Assembly (NCBI RefSeq): GCF_018137965.1
Contig: NZ_CP073100.1
Location: forward strand, 4,475,754-4,539,753
DNA length: 64,000 nt
DNA from: Luteolibacter ambystomatis
GTDB taxonomy: Bacteria; Verrucomicrobiota; Verrucomicrobiia; Verrucomicrobiales; Akkermansiaceae
Direction: 5' to 3'
Positions 43,132 to 55,611 of this stretch are shown here, piece after piece; positions within the stretch are counted from its first letter, which is position 1, and every line of letters starts with the position of its first letter. Below the pieces are notes generated by a model. It had not been told where the DNA came from. It ran no database searches and worked only from the letters and a program-made list of their open reading frames with translations. Both the position numbers and the translations under genes were made by a program.

Positions 43132-43380
43132 ATGGCCGAAGAACCCGTCGTCTGCGATACGAAGCCGATCGGACTGGAAGTCGAAGCAGGCGTCCATTGG
43201 TGGTGCGCCTGCGGCCGGTCGAGCCATCCGCCGTTCTGTGATGGCTCCCACAAGGGCACCGGGCTCCAACCGGTGAAATTCGAGGTGAACGACAAGACCA
43301 CCGTCTGGTGGTGCCAGTGCAAGAAAACGGACTGCGCTCCGCTCTGCGATGGTTCCCACAAGAAACTGAGGCTGTCGTGA
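43132..43380 (+). CDS. CDGSH iron-sulfur protein (two CDGSH domains)
   Basis: An 82-residue protein starting MAEEPVVCDTKP. Two complete CDGSH motifs: CACGRSSHPPFCDGSH (about residues 26-41) and CQCKKTDCAPLCDGSH. Each binds a 2Fe-2S cluster with three Cys and one His. The role is electron or cluster transfer, not defined for bacterial members. ATG 43123 is an alternative start. It sits 32 bp after the small membrane protein. A strong hairpin follows 44 bp after the stop. Confidence 0.9.
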   Translation: MAEEPVVCDTKPIGLEVEAGVHWWCACGRSSHPPFCDGSHKGTGLQPVKFEVNDKTTVWWCQCKKTDCAPLCDGSHKKLRLS

Positions 43381-43423
43381 CTTGAAACGGCAAGGGGAGC
43401 CGCGGCGTCGGCTATTGTAAGCG

Positions 43424-43450
43424 TCTCTGCCCAAGCGGATTGGGCAGAGA
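43424..43450. terminator. Perfect hairpin after the CDGSH gene
   Basis: TCTCTGCCCAA-GCGGA-TTGGGCAGAGA: an 11-bp perfect stem with a 5-base loop. There is no T-tract, so factor-independent termination is only likely. Confidence 0.55.
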
Positions 43451-43563
43451 GATAGGCAAAACGGGACTGGCAATCCGACGGTTTTGGAATAGGGCATGAC
43501 GGTTCAATCGGAAAGCCGGGTGTTCTCCAAAACCCCCGCCTGGCTTCACGGTTTCCCCTCCGG

Positions 43564-46500
43564 ATGCAAAACCCACCCGCACTCCTTTCCGTCGCGCGTT
43601 TGCTCATGTCATTTGCCGCCCTGCTGGGGGGCATCGCAAATGCCCAGACGCCGCCCCCGGCGACGTTCACCCGTACCATCAGCACGTCGTCCGGTTCCGT
43701 GACGGCGAACTTCACGCTGCACCCGGTGCGCAGCTCCAACTTCAAGGTGCTGGTCCAGCAGTCCGACGGTTCCTTCTCCGAGGCGGCGGCGGATGTACCG
43801 CGCACCTACCTCGGCACCGTGGACGGTTATCCCGGCGCGGTGGCGGCGGCTCTGGTCCGGGCGAATGGAACGGTCTATACGCGGATTAGTTTCGAGAACG
43901 GCCTGGAGTGGATCAGCTACGGCGGCACCGCCTCGGTGCGCGGCAGCACGAACTGGACTCCGGCGTGGCCGACCACGGTGGTGGGCACCGGTGGCGCGGG
44001 CTCCACGGTGCGTGGCGCGGAGGTGGGGGTGGATGCCACCTACCGCGAGTATCTCGCCTGCGGTTCCGATCCGGTGGCGACACTGGACATGATCGAGTTC
44101 TGCCTCATCTCCACGGACTACATTTATCTGAGGGATGCGGCGATCCTGATGAAACTGGGCCGGGTGGTGATCCGTGCGAACCAACCGCAGGACCCTTACG
44201 AACCGGACGGCGGCGATACCGGCGCCCTGCTGCCCCATGTCCGCGACCAATGGAACACGACCATCAATTCGACTGTTGGCAGCACGCATGACATCGCGCT
44301 GGTGGCCCGGCCCGGGGCGGGCGGGGGACTGGCCTACGTGGGAACCATCGCGACGAGCAGCCGCTACTCGGCGAATGGCGCGGATTCGAATGGCGACTTC
44401 TACGTGATCTGGCGTCACGAGGCCGGGCACAACTGGGGCTCGAGCCACTATGAAGGGGGCGGCAAGCCGGAAGGGCCGACCATCATGTCGGACAACAGCC
44501 TGTCCCGTTTCTCCAGTTCGGAGCTTGCGAAGATTATCTCCCACCGGAATTCCAAGGTTTCGAGTCTGGATGATCTCGGGCCGTATCCCTTTCCGCTGCC
44601 GCCGCGGGCGAACATGGATCGCGCGATCTTTCTGCCGGGATCTCCGATCACCGTCGACGTGCTCAACAACGACTCGGACTCGAACGGCGATGCGGTGAGC
44701 CTGCTGTCCTTTGATGAACTCTCGCCGCGAGGCAGCACCCTCACGCGCTCGGTGGGCACCGGACCGAATGGACGTGACCAGATTCTCTACACACCGGCAT
44801 CCGGCTACGAATCCGGTACTGATACCTTCAGCTACCGCATCACGGATTCCACCGGCCGCACCGCGCTGGGCTATGTGGCGATGTCGCCGGTGGGCGAACT
44901 TTCACCGATCGACTGGTGGAAGCTGGATGAAACCAGCGGCACAACCGCGGCGAATGCGATCTCCGGCCGTACCAATGGCAGCCACAGCACCGTGACGGTG
45001 AATCAGACCGGAGCCACCTCCGTGACCGGAAAGGGCACGGCCTACAATGGCACCAACGGCCGCACCAGCGCCGGGACGCCGAGCTACAATACCAACGTGC
45101 TGACCCTCACCACGTGGGTGAAGCGCAATGGTTCCCAGGCCGCGCAGGCGGGTGTGGTGTACAGCGGCACCAGTTCCTCCGGCAGCGGCCTGTGTATCGG
45201 CCCTTCGAACGACCTCCAGTTTCGGTGGAATGGCGCGGGCTACAAGACCTCCCCGGCCACGCCGCTCACCCTGCCGGATGGCGTCTGGTGCCTGGCGGCG
45301 ATGACCGTGTCACCGAACTCGGTGACGGTCCACCTGCGCACGCCGGATGGCTTGCAGAGCGCCACGACCAACGGGACTTATAGTAGCACGTCCTTCGGTT
45401 CCACGCTCTACTTCGGCCGGGACAACAGCTCGCATTACTTCAAGGGATCGCTGGATGACGTGCGGGTCTATGGAGCGACCTTCTCGGGAGACCAGATCGA
45501 ATCGCTCTACCAACAGGGCGTCGATCCTCCGCTGGTGACGGTGACATCGCCGGCCGCTGCCGCTTCGGTGCCCGCGCTCAATGTGGGACTCACGGCATCC
45601 GTTACGAACGGAGGTGTCGATTCGCTGACGTTCCTTGATGGAACGACCACGGTGGGCACGCTGGCGGATTCGCCCTATGCACTGGCGGTTCCGTGGTTCT
45701 ATCCCGGCAGCCATACGATTGCGGCGCGGGCACCCTATGGGGATTGGGGATACATCGCCACCTCGCCAGCGGTGACTTTCAGCGTGCAGACACCGCCTCT
45801 GCCGGTGGCGAGGATCACGGCGACAGGCACGCCTTCACGATCCGGATTGATTTCCGGAGCCTTCGTCATTTCCCGGAATCATCCGATCGGCGCGGTGACC
45901 ATACCGATTGCCGCAAGTGGCACGGCGGTCGCGGGCACGGACTACACGGCCCTGCCTGCCAGCGTGACGATGGCGGACGGCGTGCTGTCCGCTTCGGTGG
46001 GTGTGGATCCGCTCGCTACTTCGGTGCCGGGAGCGAACGTCACAGTCATCGCCACGCTCCAGGAGGATCCCAGCTACACCATCGGCACGCCTTCCAACGC
46101 CACGCTCACCATCGATGACCACATCACCTCCATCGCCAGCAGCGCGTGGAACGTGGCCACCACTTGGACCAACAACACCGCCGCCCCCACAAGCGGCACC
46201 CAGGGCACGGGCCTCGACTACGCGGTGGCCCATACCGTTTCATCGAATGATCCGAATTCCAGCAGCCAGGCCCTGATTGGAAAAACCCTGCGCATCCAGA
46301 ACGGCGGCATTCTGGATCTGCAGCGTAACAATGGCGGGACGCAGATCACGCCAAGCTACAACCTGCCGCCCCTCACGCTACAGGATGGGGGCGCCATCCG
46401 CTTCACGGCCTCCCTTGGCAGCATCCTCAGCACGGTTTCCGCCTCCATCGCAAATTCTGGCAACACCTCGCTGATCACCAGTGCCGGCAGCTACGACAAC

Positions 46501-47769
46501 AGCGCCAATCTCACCGGTGCGATCACCGGCAATGGCACGATCCATGTCTACAGCCCAACTTCCCCGGGCGGAGGCACCTACGTGCGTACGGTCTCCGTCG
46601 CCTCCGCGAACAATTCCTTCTCAGGAAACTGGCTGGTGGACATGACCGTGTCCTCGGGTGACGACTACGCGGGTCTGCGTGCCAATGCTGCCAATGCGCT
46701 CGGCACCGGCACCGTCACCATCGGTACCCGCGGCCAGTTGATCAACAACATCGCCAGCGGCATCAATTCGCTGGCAGGCGTGGTCATGACGGGTTCTCCC
46801 TCCGTGCTGAATCTTGCCCAGCCGTGGACGAAGTCCACCGCCAGCCTGACCCTGGACGGCGGCACTCCCACCGTCTCGTTGGGCAATGCCGCTTCCACCA
46901 TTGGCAACCTCTTTGGCACCACCGGCACGATCGGTGGCAGCGGCTCTTCCTCCGCTTTGACGGTGACCCAGACCACAGACGCCACCTTCGCGGGCGGGCT
47001 GGGTTCGAACGTGAAGTTCACGAAATCGGGCGCGGCCACGCTGCTGCTCACCGGCAGCCTGAACAGCGCCTTGCCCCTGACCTTGACCAATGGCGGGCTC
47101 GGTTTCGACGGCGGCACGCCGGCCATCGCATCGCTGACCCAGAGCGGCGGCCAGTTGCTGCTCACGCCCGGGATCCCGGCCACGCCCCGGCTCACGCTTT
47201 CCGGGAACTATTCGCGCACCGGTGGTGGCATCACGGTGACGGCGGCGGCGGTGCCGGAGCTGGATGTTCCCCACGTGCTGGTGTCCTACGGTGGTTCCCG
47301 TACCGGCACGCCACCGGTCACCTTCGTGAACAACAGCGGCACCACTCTGGAGACGGCCGTGGACTACGGCGCGACCTCGAACTCCGCAATCACCATCACC
47401 TTCAGCCTGCCCGATCCGTTCGTGGCCTGGGTTGCTTCGCATGGCTTGGCGGGAGCCGATGCGCTGAAGGCCGCCGATCCGGATGGCGACGGACTCACCA
47501 ACCTGCAGGAAATGCTGTTCGGCTTCGATCCGAAGGACCGCAATTCCCGGCTGAAACTCACAATCACCTCGGTGGACCCGACCACCGCGCATCTCCGCCT
47601 CAACCGGGTCATTGCCAGTGGTGCCTTCGTTCTTCAAAGTTCGGATACCCTGGCGGGACCATGGGCGGAAACGCCGGTCACGGTCAGCGCGGATGGCTAC
47701 GATCTCGCCATCGACACGGCGCGGAGCGGGGTGAAACGCTTTTACCGGGTGGTGTTTCGCGAGCCCTGA
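43564..47769 (+). CDS. Very large secreted metalloprotease with LamG, Calx-like and autotransporter-type repeat domains
   Basis: 1401 residues. Signal peptide MQNPPALLSVARLLMSFAALLGGIANA. A reprolysin-type zinc motif HEAGHNWGSSH (His285, Glu286, His289, His295; M12B-like) ends a catalytic region. From residue 350 there is an Ig-like/cadherin-like piece, then a LamG jelly roll (WWKLDETSGTTAANAI, 455-650), another Ig-like domain, a Calx-beta-like piece (GTAVAGTDYTALPASVTMADG), and autotransporter-type beta-strand repeats (860-1270). The end has DPDGDGLTNLQEMLFGFDP, a thrombospondin-3-like calcium loop. It probably acts outside the cell or on its surface. Confidence 0.82.
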   Translation: MQNPPALLSVARLLMSFAALLGGIANAQTPPPATFTRTISTSSGSVTANFTLHPVRSSNFKVLVQQSDGSFSEAAADVPRTYLGTVDGYPGAVAAALVRANGTVYTRISFENGLEWISYGGTASVRGSTNWTPAWPTTVVGTGGAGSTVRGAEVGVDATYREYLACGSDPVATLDMIEFCLISTDYIYLRDAAILMKLGRVVIRANQPQDPYEPDGGDTGALLPHVRDQWNTTINSTVGSTHDIALVARPGAGGGLAYVGTIATSSRYSANGADSNGDFYVIWRHEAGHNWGSSHYEGGGKPEGPTIMSDNSLSRFSSSELAKIISHRNSKVSSLDDLGPYPFPLPPRANMDRAIFLPGSPITVDVLNNDSDSNGDAVSLLSFDELSPRGSTLTRSVGTGPNGRDQILYTPASGYESGTDTFSYRITDSTGRTALGYVAMSPVGELSPIDWWKLDETSGTTAANAISGRTNGSHSTVTVNQTGATSVTGKGTAYNGTNGRTSAGTPSYNTNVLTLTTWVKRNGSQAAQAGVVYSGTSSSGSGLCIGPSNDLQFRWNGAGYKTSPATPLTLPDGVWCLAAMTVSPNSVTVHLRTPDGLQSATTNGTYSSTSFGSTLYFGRDNSSHYFKGSLDDVRVYGATFSGDQIESLYQQGVDPPLVTVTSPAAAASVPALNVGLTASVTNGGVDSLTFLDGTTTVGTLADSPYALAVPWFYPGSHTIAARAPYGDWGYIATSPAVTFSVQTPPLPVARITATGTPSRSGLISGAFVISRNHPIGAVTIPIAASGTAVAGTDYTALPASVTMADGVLSASVGVDPLATSVPGANVTVIATLQEDPSYTIGTPSNATLTIDDHITSIASSAWNVATTWTNNTAAPTSGTQGTGLDYAVAHTVSSNDPNSSSQALIGKTLRIQNGGILDLQRNNGGTQITPSYNLPPLTLQDGGAIRFTASLGSILSTVSASIANSGNTSLITSAGSYDNSANLTGAITGNGTIHVYSPTSPGGGTYVRTVSVASANNSFSGNWLVDMTVSSGDDYAGLRANAANALGTGTVTIGTRGQLINNIASGINSLAGVVMTGSPSVLNLAQPWTKSTASLTLDGGTPTVSLGNAASTIGNLFGTTGTIGGSGSSSALTVTQTTDATFAGGLGSNVKFTKSGAATLLLTGSLNSALPLTLTNGGLGFDGGTPAIASLTQSGGQLLLTPGIPATPRLTLSGNYSRTGGGITVTAAAVPELDVPHVLVSYGGSRTGTPPVTFVNNSGTTLETAVDYGATSNSAITITFSLPDPFVAWVASHGLAGADALKAADPDGDGLTNLQEMLFGFDPKDRNSRLKLTITSVDPTTAHLRLNRVIASGAFVLQSSDTLAGPWAETPVTVSADGYDLAIDTARSGVKRFYRVVFREP

Positions 47770-47848
47770 TTCCCTATCTGTAAGATGTCAGGGATGTCGG
47801 ATTTTCCGGCTTTTCCTGACGGATGATCCGGGAGACGATGCGCGCCCG

Positions 47849-48787
47849 ATGAACCGTTCGCGCGTGCTTTTCCTGATCCTGCTTCCGGCCATGCTGCTGG
47901 CTTTGCCCGGCTGCGATGCGGCGAAGAAGGCTCTGGGCAGGGCGGCGAGCACCAAGGCAGCGCTCCCTCCATTGGAAGTGAAAGACATCACGGAGGAGGA
48001 GTTCCCCGCTTTCATCCGCCAGAAAGGTCGGCTGAATCTGATGCTGGTCTATGACCTCAATGGCCCGGAAACCGCGGCCCAGACCAAAGAGCGGCTTGCT
48101 GCGGAAGAGTTCCTCAAGGTCGCCAGGGATTTTTCAGATGTGGTGTCGGTGGGAAGGATCGACGGTCGCCTCAGCAAGACCCTGGCCACCTCATACACTC
48201 CGGGAACCATTCGATTCGAACTTTTCCGGGAAGGCTCCCGGGTGGATGATTGTAGCGATGGGAAGCTCATCATGACGTCGGAATTCCGTTCCATCCTCGC
48301 CAGGGAGGCGGAAGTCATCCGCAAGAACCCACCGGCAGCCCCTGCCATTCCCGGATCGAATCCACCTCGCGAACTCGCGGAAAAGGAGTTCGACAGTTTC
48401 ACAAAGGATCCGAACAAGCTCTCGGTGGTGGTGTTCCACGCCAACTGGTGCGGTCCCTGTCAGAAATTGAAGCCGGTGATGGCCGAGGTGGCTGACAGCT
48501 TTCCCGGCGTCTCCGAGGTGGGGCGCTTCAACGTCGATAATTGCCGTAACCTTGCCGGACGGTTGGGGGTTTCCAGCATTCCGGACGTGCGTTTTTACCG
48601 GGACGGCAAGGAGGTGGGGCGCTTCACCGGTTATCGACCGGACTACGCGGTGCGGACCCTGTTTCAGCAACACACCGTCGGGCTGAAGGCTCCGGTCGCT
48701 CCGGCCCCGTCCAAGGGGTCCTCCGGCGGCGGCTCGATGACGCGCATGACAAAGGACTGGGTGCCACCAGGCATGGAAAAGCGCTGA
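47849..48787 (+). CDS. Lipoprotein with two thioredoxin-like domains
   Basis: 312 residues. Lipobox LALPGC gives a lipidated cysteine at about residue 23. Residues 42-150 form a first thioredoxin-like domain without a CxxC motif. Residues 175-280 are a second, with FHANWCGPCQKL (Trp200-Cys201-Gly-Pro-Cys204) and the cis-Pro loop SSIPDVRFYRDG. A thiol-disulfide or reductase role outside the cytoplasm is likely. The last residues SMTRMTKDWVPPGMEKR match the next gene's C-terminus, a shared tail. Confidence 0.82.
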   Translation: MNRSRVLFLILLPAMLLALPGCDAAKKALGRAASTKAALPPLEVKDITEEEFPAFIRQKGRLNLMLVYDLNGPETAAQTKERLAAEEFLKVARDFSDVVSVGRIDGRLSKTLATSYTPGTIRFELFREGSRVDDCSDGKLIMTSEFRSILAREAEVIRKNPPAAPAIPGSNPPRELAEKEFDSFTKDPNKLSVVVFHANWCGPCQKLKPVMAEVADSFPGVSEVGRFNVDNCRNLAGRLGVSSIPDVRFYRDGKEVGRFTGYRPDYAVRTLFQQHTVGLKAPVAPAPSKGSSGGGSMTRMTKDWVPPGMEKR

Positions 48788-48861
48788 GTCATCTCTCCGC
48801 GATCACGTATATTTTGTTTTTCCTAAATTCCGGGTAGTTTTTCGGCCAACTCCCCCCCGGA

Positions 48862-49689
48862 ATGAACGCTGCATTGCTAGGCCCGGCACTGGGTGCCGCG
48901 GCTGCCATTTACTTCCTGGTGCGCTCCTTGCGCATTTTGAAAACCGGTACCGCCACGTTGGCGGGCATCCCCCTCAAGGGATGGTTGGCGCGGTTTGCGG
49001 CCGTGCCGATGTTGATCGGTAGTCTGGCGGGGGTGACGGGTGGCCTTTGGATGACCACGATGTTCGTCCTCGACGCGAGGAAGGCCGCCGGTGGGGCGGC
49101 GCTTGGAAAACCGGCTGCTGCGGCTTCCCACCCCGGGTTGCTGGACGGGTTCAAGGGCTCGCTGGCCTCCTTGACGGGCAGATTCTCTCCTCCGGCGCGC
49201 GAAAAGAAACCGGCTGCCGGACCGGTGGAATTCACGCCAGTGACGGCCCGCGACCTTTCGGAAGCGGAATTCCGTTCGGTCACTTCCACGCCGGACAAAC
49301 TGGCGGTGGTACTTTTCCACCGGGAGGGAGACGGCCCGAGCCGGATGGTCCAGCGGGAGTTGGAAGGCGTGGCTCTGGAGTTTTCCGGACGGGTGGAGAT
49401 CGCGCGCGTCGATGTCGAGCGCTTCCCGAAGCTGGCGAAACAGGAAGACATACGCGGCGTGCCGGACATCCGCTATTTCCGGAACGGCAAACGTGTGGAC
49501 CAAGTGACAGGGCCCGCGCCGGCCTCGATGCTGCGCATGCGGTTCCAACAGCTTGCCCCCGCGCCTCCCGTCCCGGATCCGGAGCCGGCCGTGGTCGCCG
49601 TTGAGCCGGTGGAGCGGCTTCCTTCCGGATCTGGATCCATCAGCCGGATGAAAAAAGGCTGGGTGCCCCCCGGCATGCAGCGGTGGTGA
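48862..49689 (+). CDS. Membrane-anchored thioredoxin-fold protein lacking the CxxC motif
   Basis: 275 residues. Two N-terminal transmembrane segments (residues 5-20 and 45-72) precede a linker and a thioredoxin-like domain (125-230). The active-site position reads HREGDGPSRM, with no cysteines. GVPDIRYFRNGKRVDQ is the cis-Pro loop. The last residues SISRMKKGWVPPGMQRW are almost the tail of the upstream lipoprotein. The pair probably arose by duplication and may act together in the envelope, with this one as a structural partner. Confidence 0.75.
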   Translation: MNAALLGPALGAAAAIYFLVRSLRILKTGTATLAGIPLKGWLARFAAVPMLIGSLAGVTGGLWMTTMFVLDARKAAGGAALGKPAAAASHPGLLDGFKGSLASLTGRFSPPAREKKPAAGPVEFTPVTARDLSEAEFRSVTSTPDKLAVVLFHREGDGPSRMVQRELEGVALEFSGRVEIARVDVERFPKLAKQEDIRGVPDIRYFRNGKRVDQVTGPAPASMLRMRFQQLAPAPPVPDPEPAVVAVEPVERLPSGSGSISRMKKGWVPPGMQRW

Positions 49690-49710
49690 CCGGGAACGCC
49701 TTGCACCGGC

Positions 49711-50859
49711 TCACTCAGGCGTCCCGATGGAGGTCGTGGCGGTTTTTGCCGGGGTGATCACGATCATGTGAGGATCGTAGCGGGCTGTCGCGCTGCATTG
49801 CCCCAACAGATAGGCGAGCGCGTCGCGGGCCGGGATTTCGCGAAGTTGGAGATTGTGGATGCGCCTGGCCGCCAAGGCGGCGCCGGGATCGTCGATGACG
49901 AAATTGACCGTGAGCTTGTCTCCGGCTTTCTCATGGATGCGGTTCGCCAGAAACGTGAGCGCTTCTTCGAGAGAGGCGTCGTCCAGATGCACCTTTGGGA
50001 TGACCACCTGTGCCAGCTTCGCCTCGCGGCTGCGGGTGGCGGCTTCCTCCAACATCCGTTCCTGTTCCGTGCGGTTGTCCACATCCGGACCCAGCGGCAC
50101 GCAGGCGATCGCCTGCTCGTCGTAGCGCGGCTCGAAGCCGCACTGGCGCAGGGTGCATCGGATCGCCGTGGAGAGGGGCACGTTCTTCAAACGCAGCCAC
50201 TTGATCTGCCGGGACAGGGCGGCTTGGTCGGCCACCGCGAAATCCACCTTCGCCCCGTCCTTCGTTGCCACATCGGCGCGGGTGGAAAGGTATTCCAGCG
50301 CATCCTGCAGGGTGGCTTCATTGAAATCGACGGTGGGAATGGTGACTTTGGAGATCTGGGTTTCACGGACCTTCTCCAAGGCGGCGTCCGCCCGCTGCTG
50401 GCGCCCGCTCGCTCCGGCCATGGTATCTTCACCACCAGATAGCGGCGAAATGACGACCGCGTGGGCGTCGTAGCGGATGCGCGCGCCATACATCGGTGCC
50501 AGATACCGCAGCGCCGTCCTTGCGGACACGTTCCGGAGTCTCAGCCAAGTCACCTGCCGGTCCTTGAGCTTCCCCTCGGAGTCCTCCACCACGAAATTGA
50601 CCTTTTCCGTGCCTTCGCCAGCCTCGTTGACCTTTGCTCTCAGAAAGGCCAGCGCGTCTTCGAACGAGGTTTCCTTGAAATCCAGGTTCGGAATGGTCAC
50701 CCGGGTCAGGAGAGGTTCCATCCCGCCGGAGGGGGCTTGCCCGATGGTGGGAGCGTCCACGGGCTCGGCCGCGAGGCCGGGACTCGTTTGAAGAAGGATG
50801 GCTAGCAAGACAGCGGAACGGTGGTTCACGGCGGAATGGGGTTTGAGGTTTCCTCGCAA
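49711..50859 (-). CDS. Secreted protein of three STN-like (secretin N-terminal) repeats
   Basis: 382 residues, with a signal peptide to about residue 31 (SAVLLAILLQTSPGLAA). Three repeats of about 90-110 residues each: IPNLDFKETSFEDALAFLR, IPTVDFNEATLQDALEYLS and IPKVHLDDASLEEALTFLA. Each is followed by a VNFVV-type strand, a WLRLRNVSARTAL-type helix and an RYDxxxxVI strand. That is the STN/secretin_N layout. No secretin barrel or TonB domain follows. It could bind a partner in the periplasm. It is convergent with the thioredoxin pair (21 bp). Confidence 0.7.
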   Translation of the reverse strand: MRGNLKPHSAVNHRSAVLLAILLQTSPGLAAEPVDAPTIGQAPSGGMEPLLTRVTIPNLDFKETSFEDALAFLRAKVNEAGEGTEKVNFVVEDSEGKLKDRQVTWLRLRNVSARTALRYLAPMYGARIRYDAHAVVISPLSGGEDTMAGASGRQQRADAALEKVRETQISKVTIPTVDFNEATLQDALEYLSTRADVATKDGAKVDFAVADQAALSRQIKWLRLKNVPLSTAIRCTLRQCGFEPRYDEQAIACVPLGPDVDNRTEQERMLEEAATRSREAKLAQVVIPKVHLDDASLEEALTFLANRIHEKAGDKLTVNFVIDDPGAALAARRIHNLQLREIPARDALAYLLGQCSATARYDPHMIVITPAKTATTSIGTPE

Positions 50860-51114
50860 TAAAGAAATACGATTCCTCCTGCCCTTGTTTCACGATTCCG
50901 GGAAACTTTCTTCGTCCGGTGCGGCTGCGTAGCAGGGCGAGCCCGGGCCGGATGCCGCCGTTTTTCCGATGGTTCCGGCCGATCCCGGAGGCTCCCGCCG
51001 CCGCCGTGACGAAATTCCAAACATCCAACCCTTTACAAGCGGGGGCGGGGATGCCAAACCCCTCGAAATTTAGACCTTGCGCGCCCTAACCGGTCCGCAC
51101 GCCTGCTTCCCGCC
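50860..51114. other. Divergent intergenic region before carB
   Basis: 255 bp between the STN-repeat gene and carB. It is GC-rich with TTTACAAG near 51034. I cannot assign a promoter or leader with confidence. Confidence 0.4.
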
Positions 51115-54408
<3,294 letters not shown>

Positions 54409-54486
54409 AGCCCGTGAGTCTTCTTGCTTGAATCCTGCCTCTCCAAAGCACTCTAGGGATTTCAATGCTTGTTAGCTCCTAGTCAA

Positions 54487-54504
54487 TTTGACACCTGCGT
54501 CAAA
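54487..54504. promoter_or_regulatory. Palindromic operator upstream of the methyltransferase
   Basis: TTTGAC-ACCTGC-GTCAAA, an 18-bp perfect inverted repeat (6-bp arms), 18 bp before the GTG start. It overlaps a TTGACA-like -35. A candidate autoregulatory or controller site of the restriction-modification module. Confidence 0.5.
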
Positions 54505-54522
54505 ATATGTTCAAATGAACCT

Positions 54523-55611
54523 GTGAAAAAATTCCAATCTATTGAACTTTTTTCGGGTGCTGGCGGTCTGGCGTTGGGGCTTCACGCTGCGGGATTCCAG
54601 CACCGAGCATTGTATGAATGGAACCCCAGCGCGGTAGAGACCCTCTTATACAATCAGCGCATGGGCCACGCCTCCCTTCGAGGAACCAAGATAACTCGAG
54701 GAGATGTGCGCCAGGTCGATTTCACCCAGTATCTGGGTGTTGATTTGGTCGCAGGAGGGCCTCCCTGCCAGCCGTTTTCAATGGGAGGCAAAGCGGCGGG
54801 CATGAACGACTCGCGAGACATGTTCCCTCAGGCGATCCGCGCGGTCGCCGAAGCTCAGCCCAAAGCGTTCATCTTTGAAAACGTTCGTGGCTTGCTCCGT
54901 CCGGCATTTTCGAACTATGTGGAGTACATTCGTTTGCAAATGGAGTTCCCAACATTTCCGATCTCGCAGAACATTAGTTGGGACCAGAACCTCGCTCGCT
55001 TGGAGCGGCATAAGGAAACCGTCGGTAGTTCCTGCGGAGATTTACGCTACCGTGTGCACTTACACCTTGCAAATGCAGCCGACTACGGCGTGCCACAGCA
55101 ACGGAACCGGGTGTTTTTTGTGGGCTTCCGCTCCGATATCGAGACGGACTGGTCATTTCCGATGCCGGCCTACAACGACCCTTCGCGTTGGATACCACTT
55201 TCGAAGGCAATCGGCGATTTGCCCGACCCTTCATCCAAGAAAGCTTCAAAATGGGCAAACCACGTATTTCAATCAGGAGCGAAGCCTTACCCAGGGCACA
55301 CAGGCAGCCCTCTTGACCGCCCAGCGAAGGCCCTTAAGGCCGGTGCCCACGGCGTACCAGGTGGTGAAAATATGATTCTCTTTCCGGATGGCTCCGTGCG
55401 CTATCTAACGGTGCGAGAAAGCGCTCGCGTACAAACATTTCCTGACGATTACAAATTTCTTGGCAGTTGGACGGAAGCAATGCGCCAACTAGGCAACGCG
55501 GTACCGGTCAAACTGGCGGAAATCGTCGGCCGATCGGTTGCCAAAGCGCTGTCTCGACAAGTAAGACAAAAGGTTAAAGCCTCGGACAGTGAAACCCTAC
55601 AATCCTCTTGA
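54523..55611 (+). CDS. DNA (cytosine-5-)-methyltransferase of an Eco29kI-type system
   Basis: 362 residues. Methylates C5 of cytosine in the recognition site, protecting against the partner endonuclease. Motif I is FSGAGGLALGL. Motif IV is GGPPCQPFS with catalytic Cys82. Motif VI is ENV at 119-121. Motif VIII is QQRNRVFFVGFR, motif IX is LTVRESARVQTFPDDY and motif X is QLGNAVPVKLAE. GTG 54523 is preferred to TTG 54469 because the palindrome 54487-54504 lies between them. Codon use is more AT-rich than in carB, which suggests transfer. It overlaps the endonuclease gene by 23 bp. Confidence 0.9.
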   Translation: MKKFQSIELFSGAGGLALGLHAAGFQHRALYEWNPSAVETLLYNQRMGHASLRGTKITRGDVRQVDFTQYLGVDLVAGGPPCQPFSMGGKAAGMNDSRDMFPQAIRAVAEAQPKAFIFENVRGLLRPAFSNYVEYIRLQMEFPTFPISQNISWDQNLARLERHKETVGSSCGDLRYRVHLHLANAADYGVPQQRNRVFFVGFRSDIETDWSFPMPAYNDPSRWIPLSKAIGDLPDPSSKKASKWANHVFQSGAKPYPGHTGSPLDRPAKALKAGAHGVPGGENMILFPDGSVRYLTVRESARVQTFPDDYKFLGSWTEAMRQLGNAVPVKLAEIVGRSVAKALSRQVRQKVKASDSETLQSS

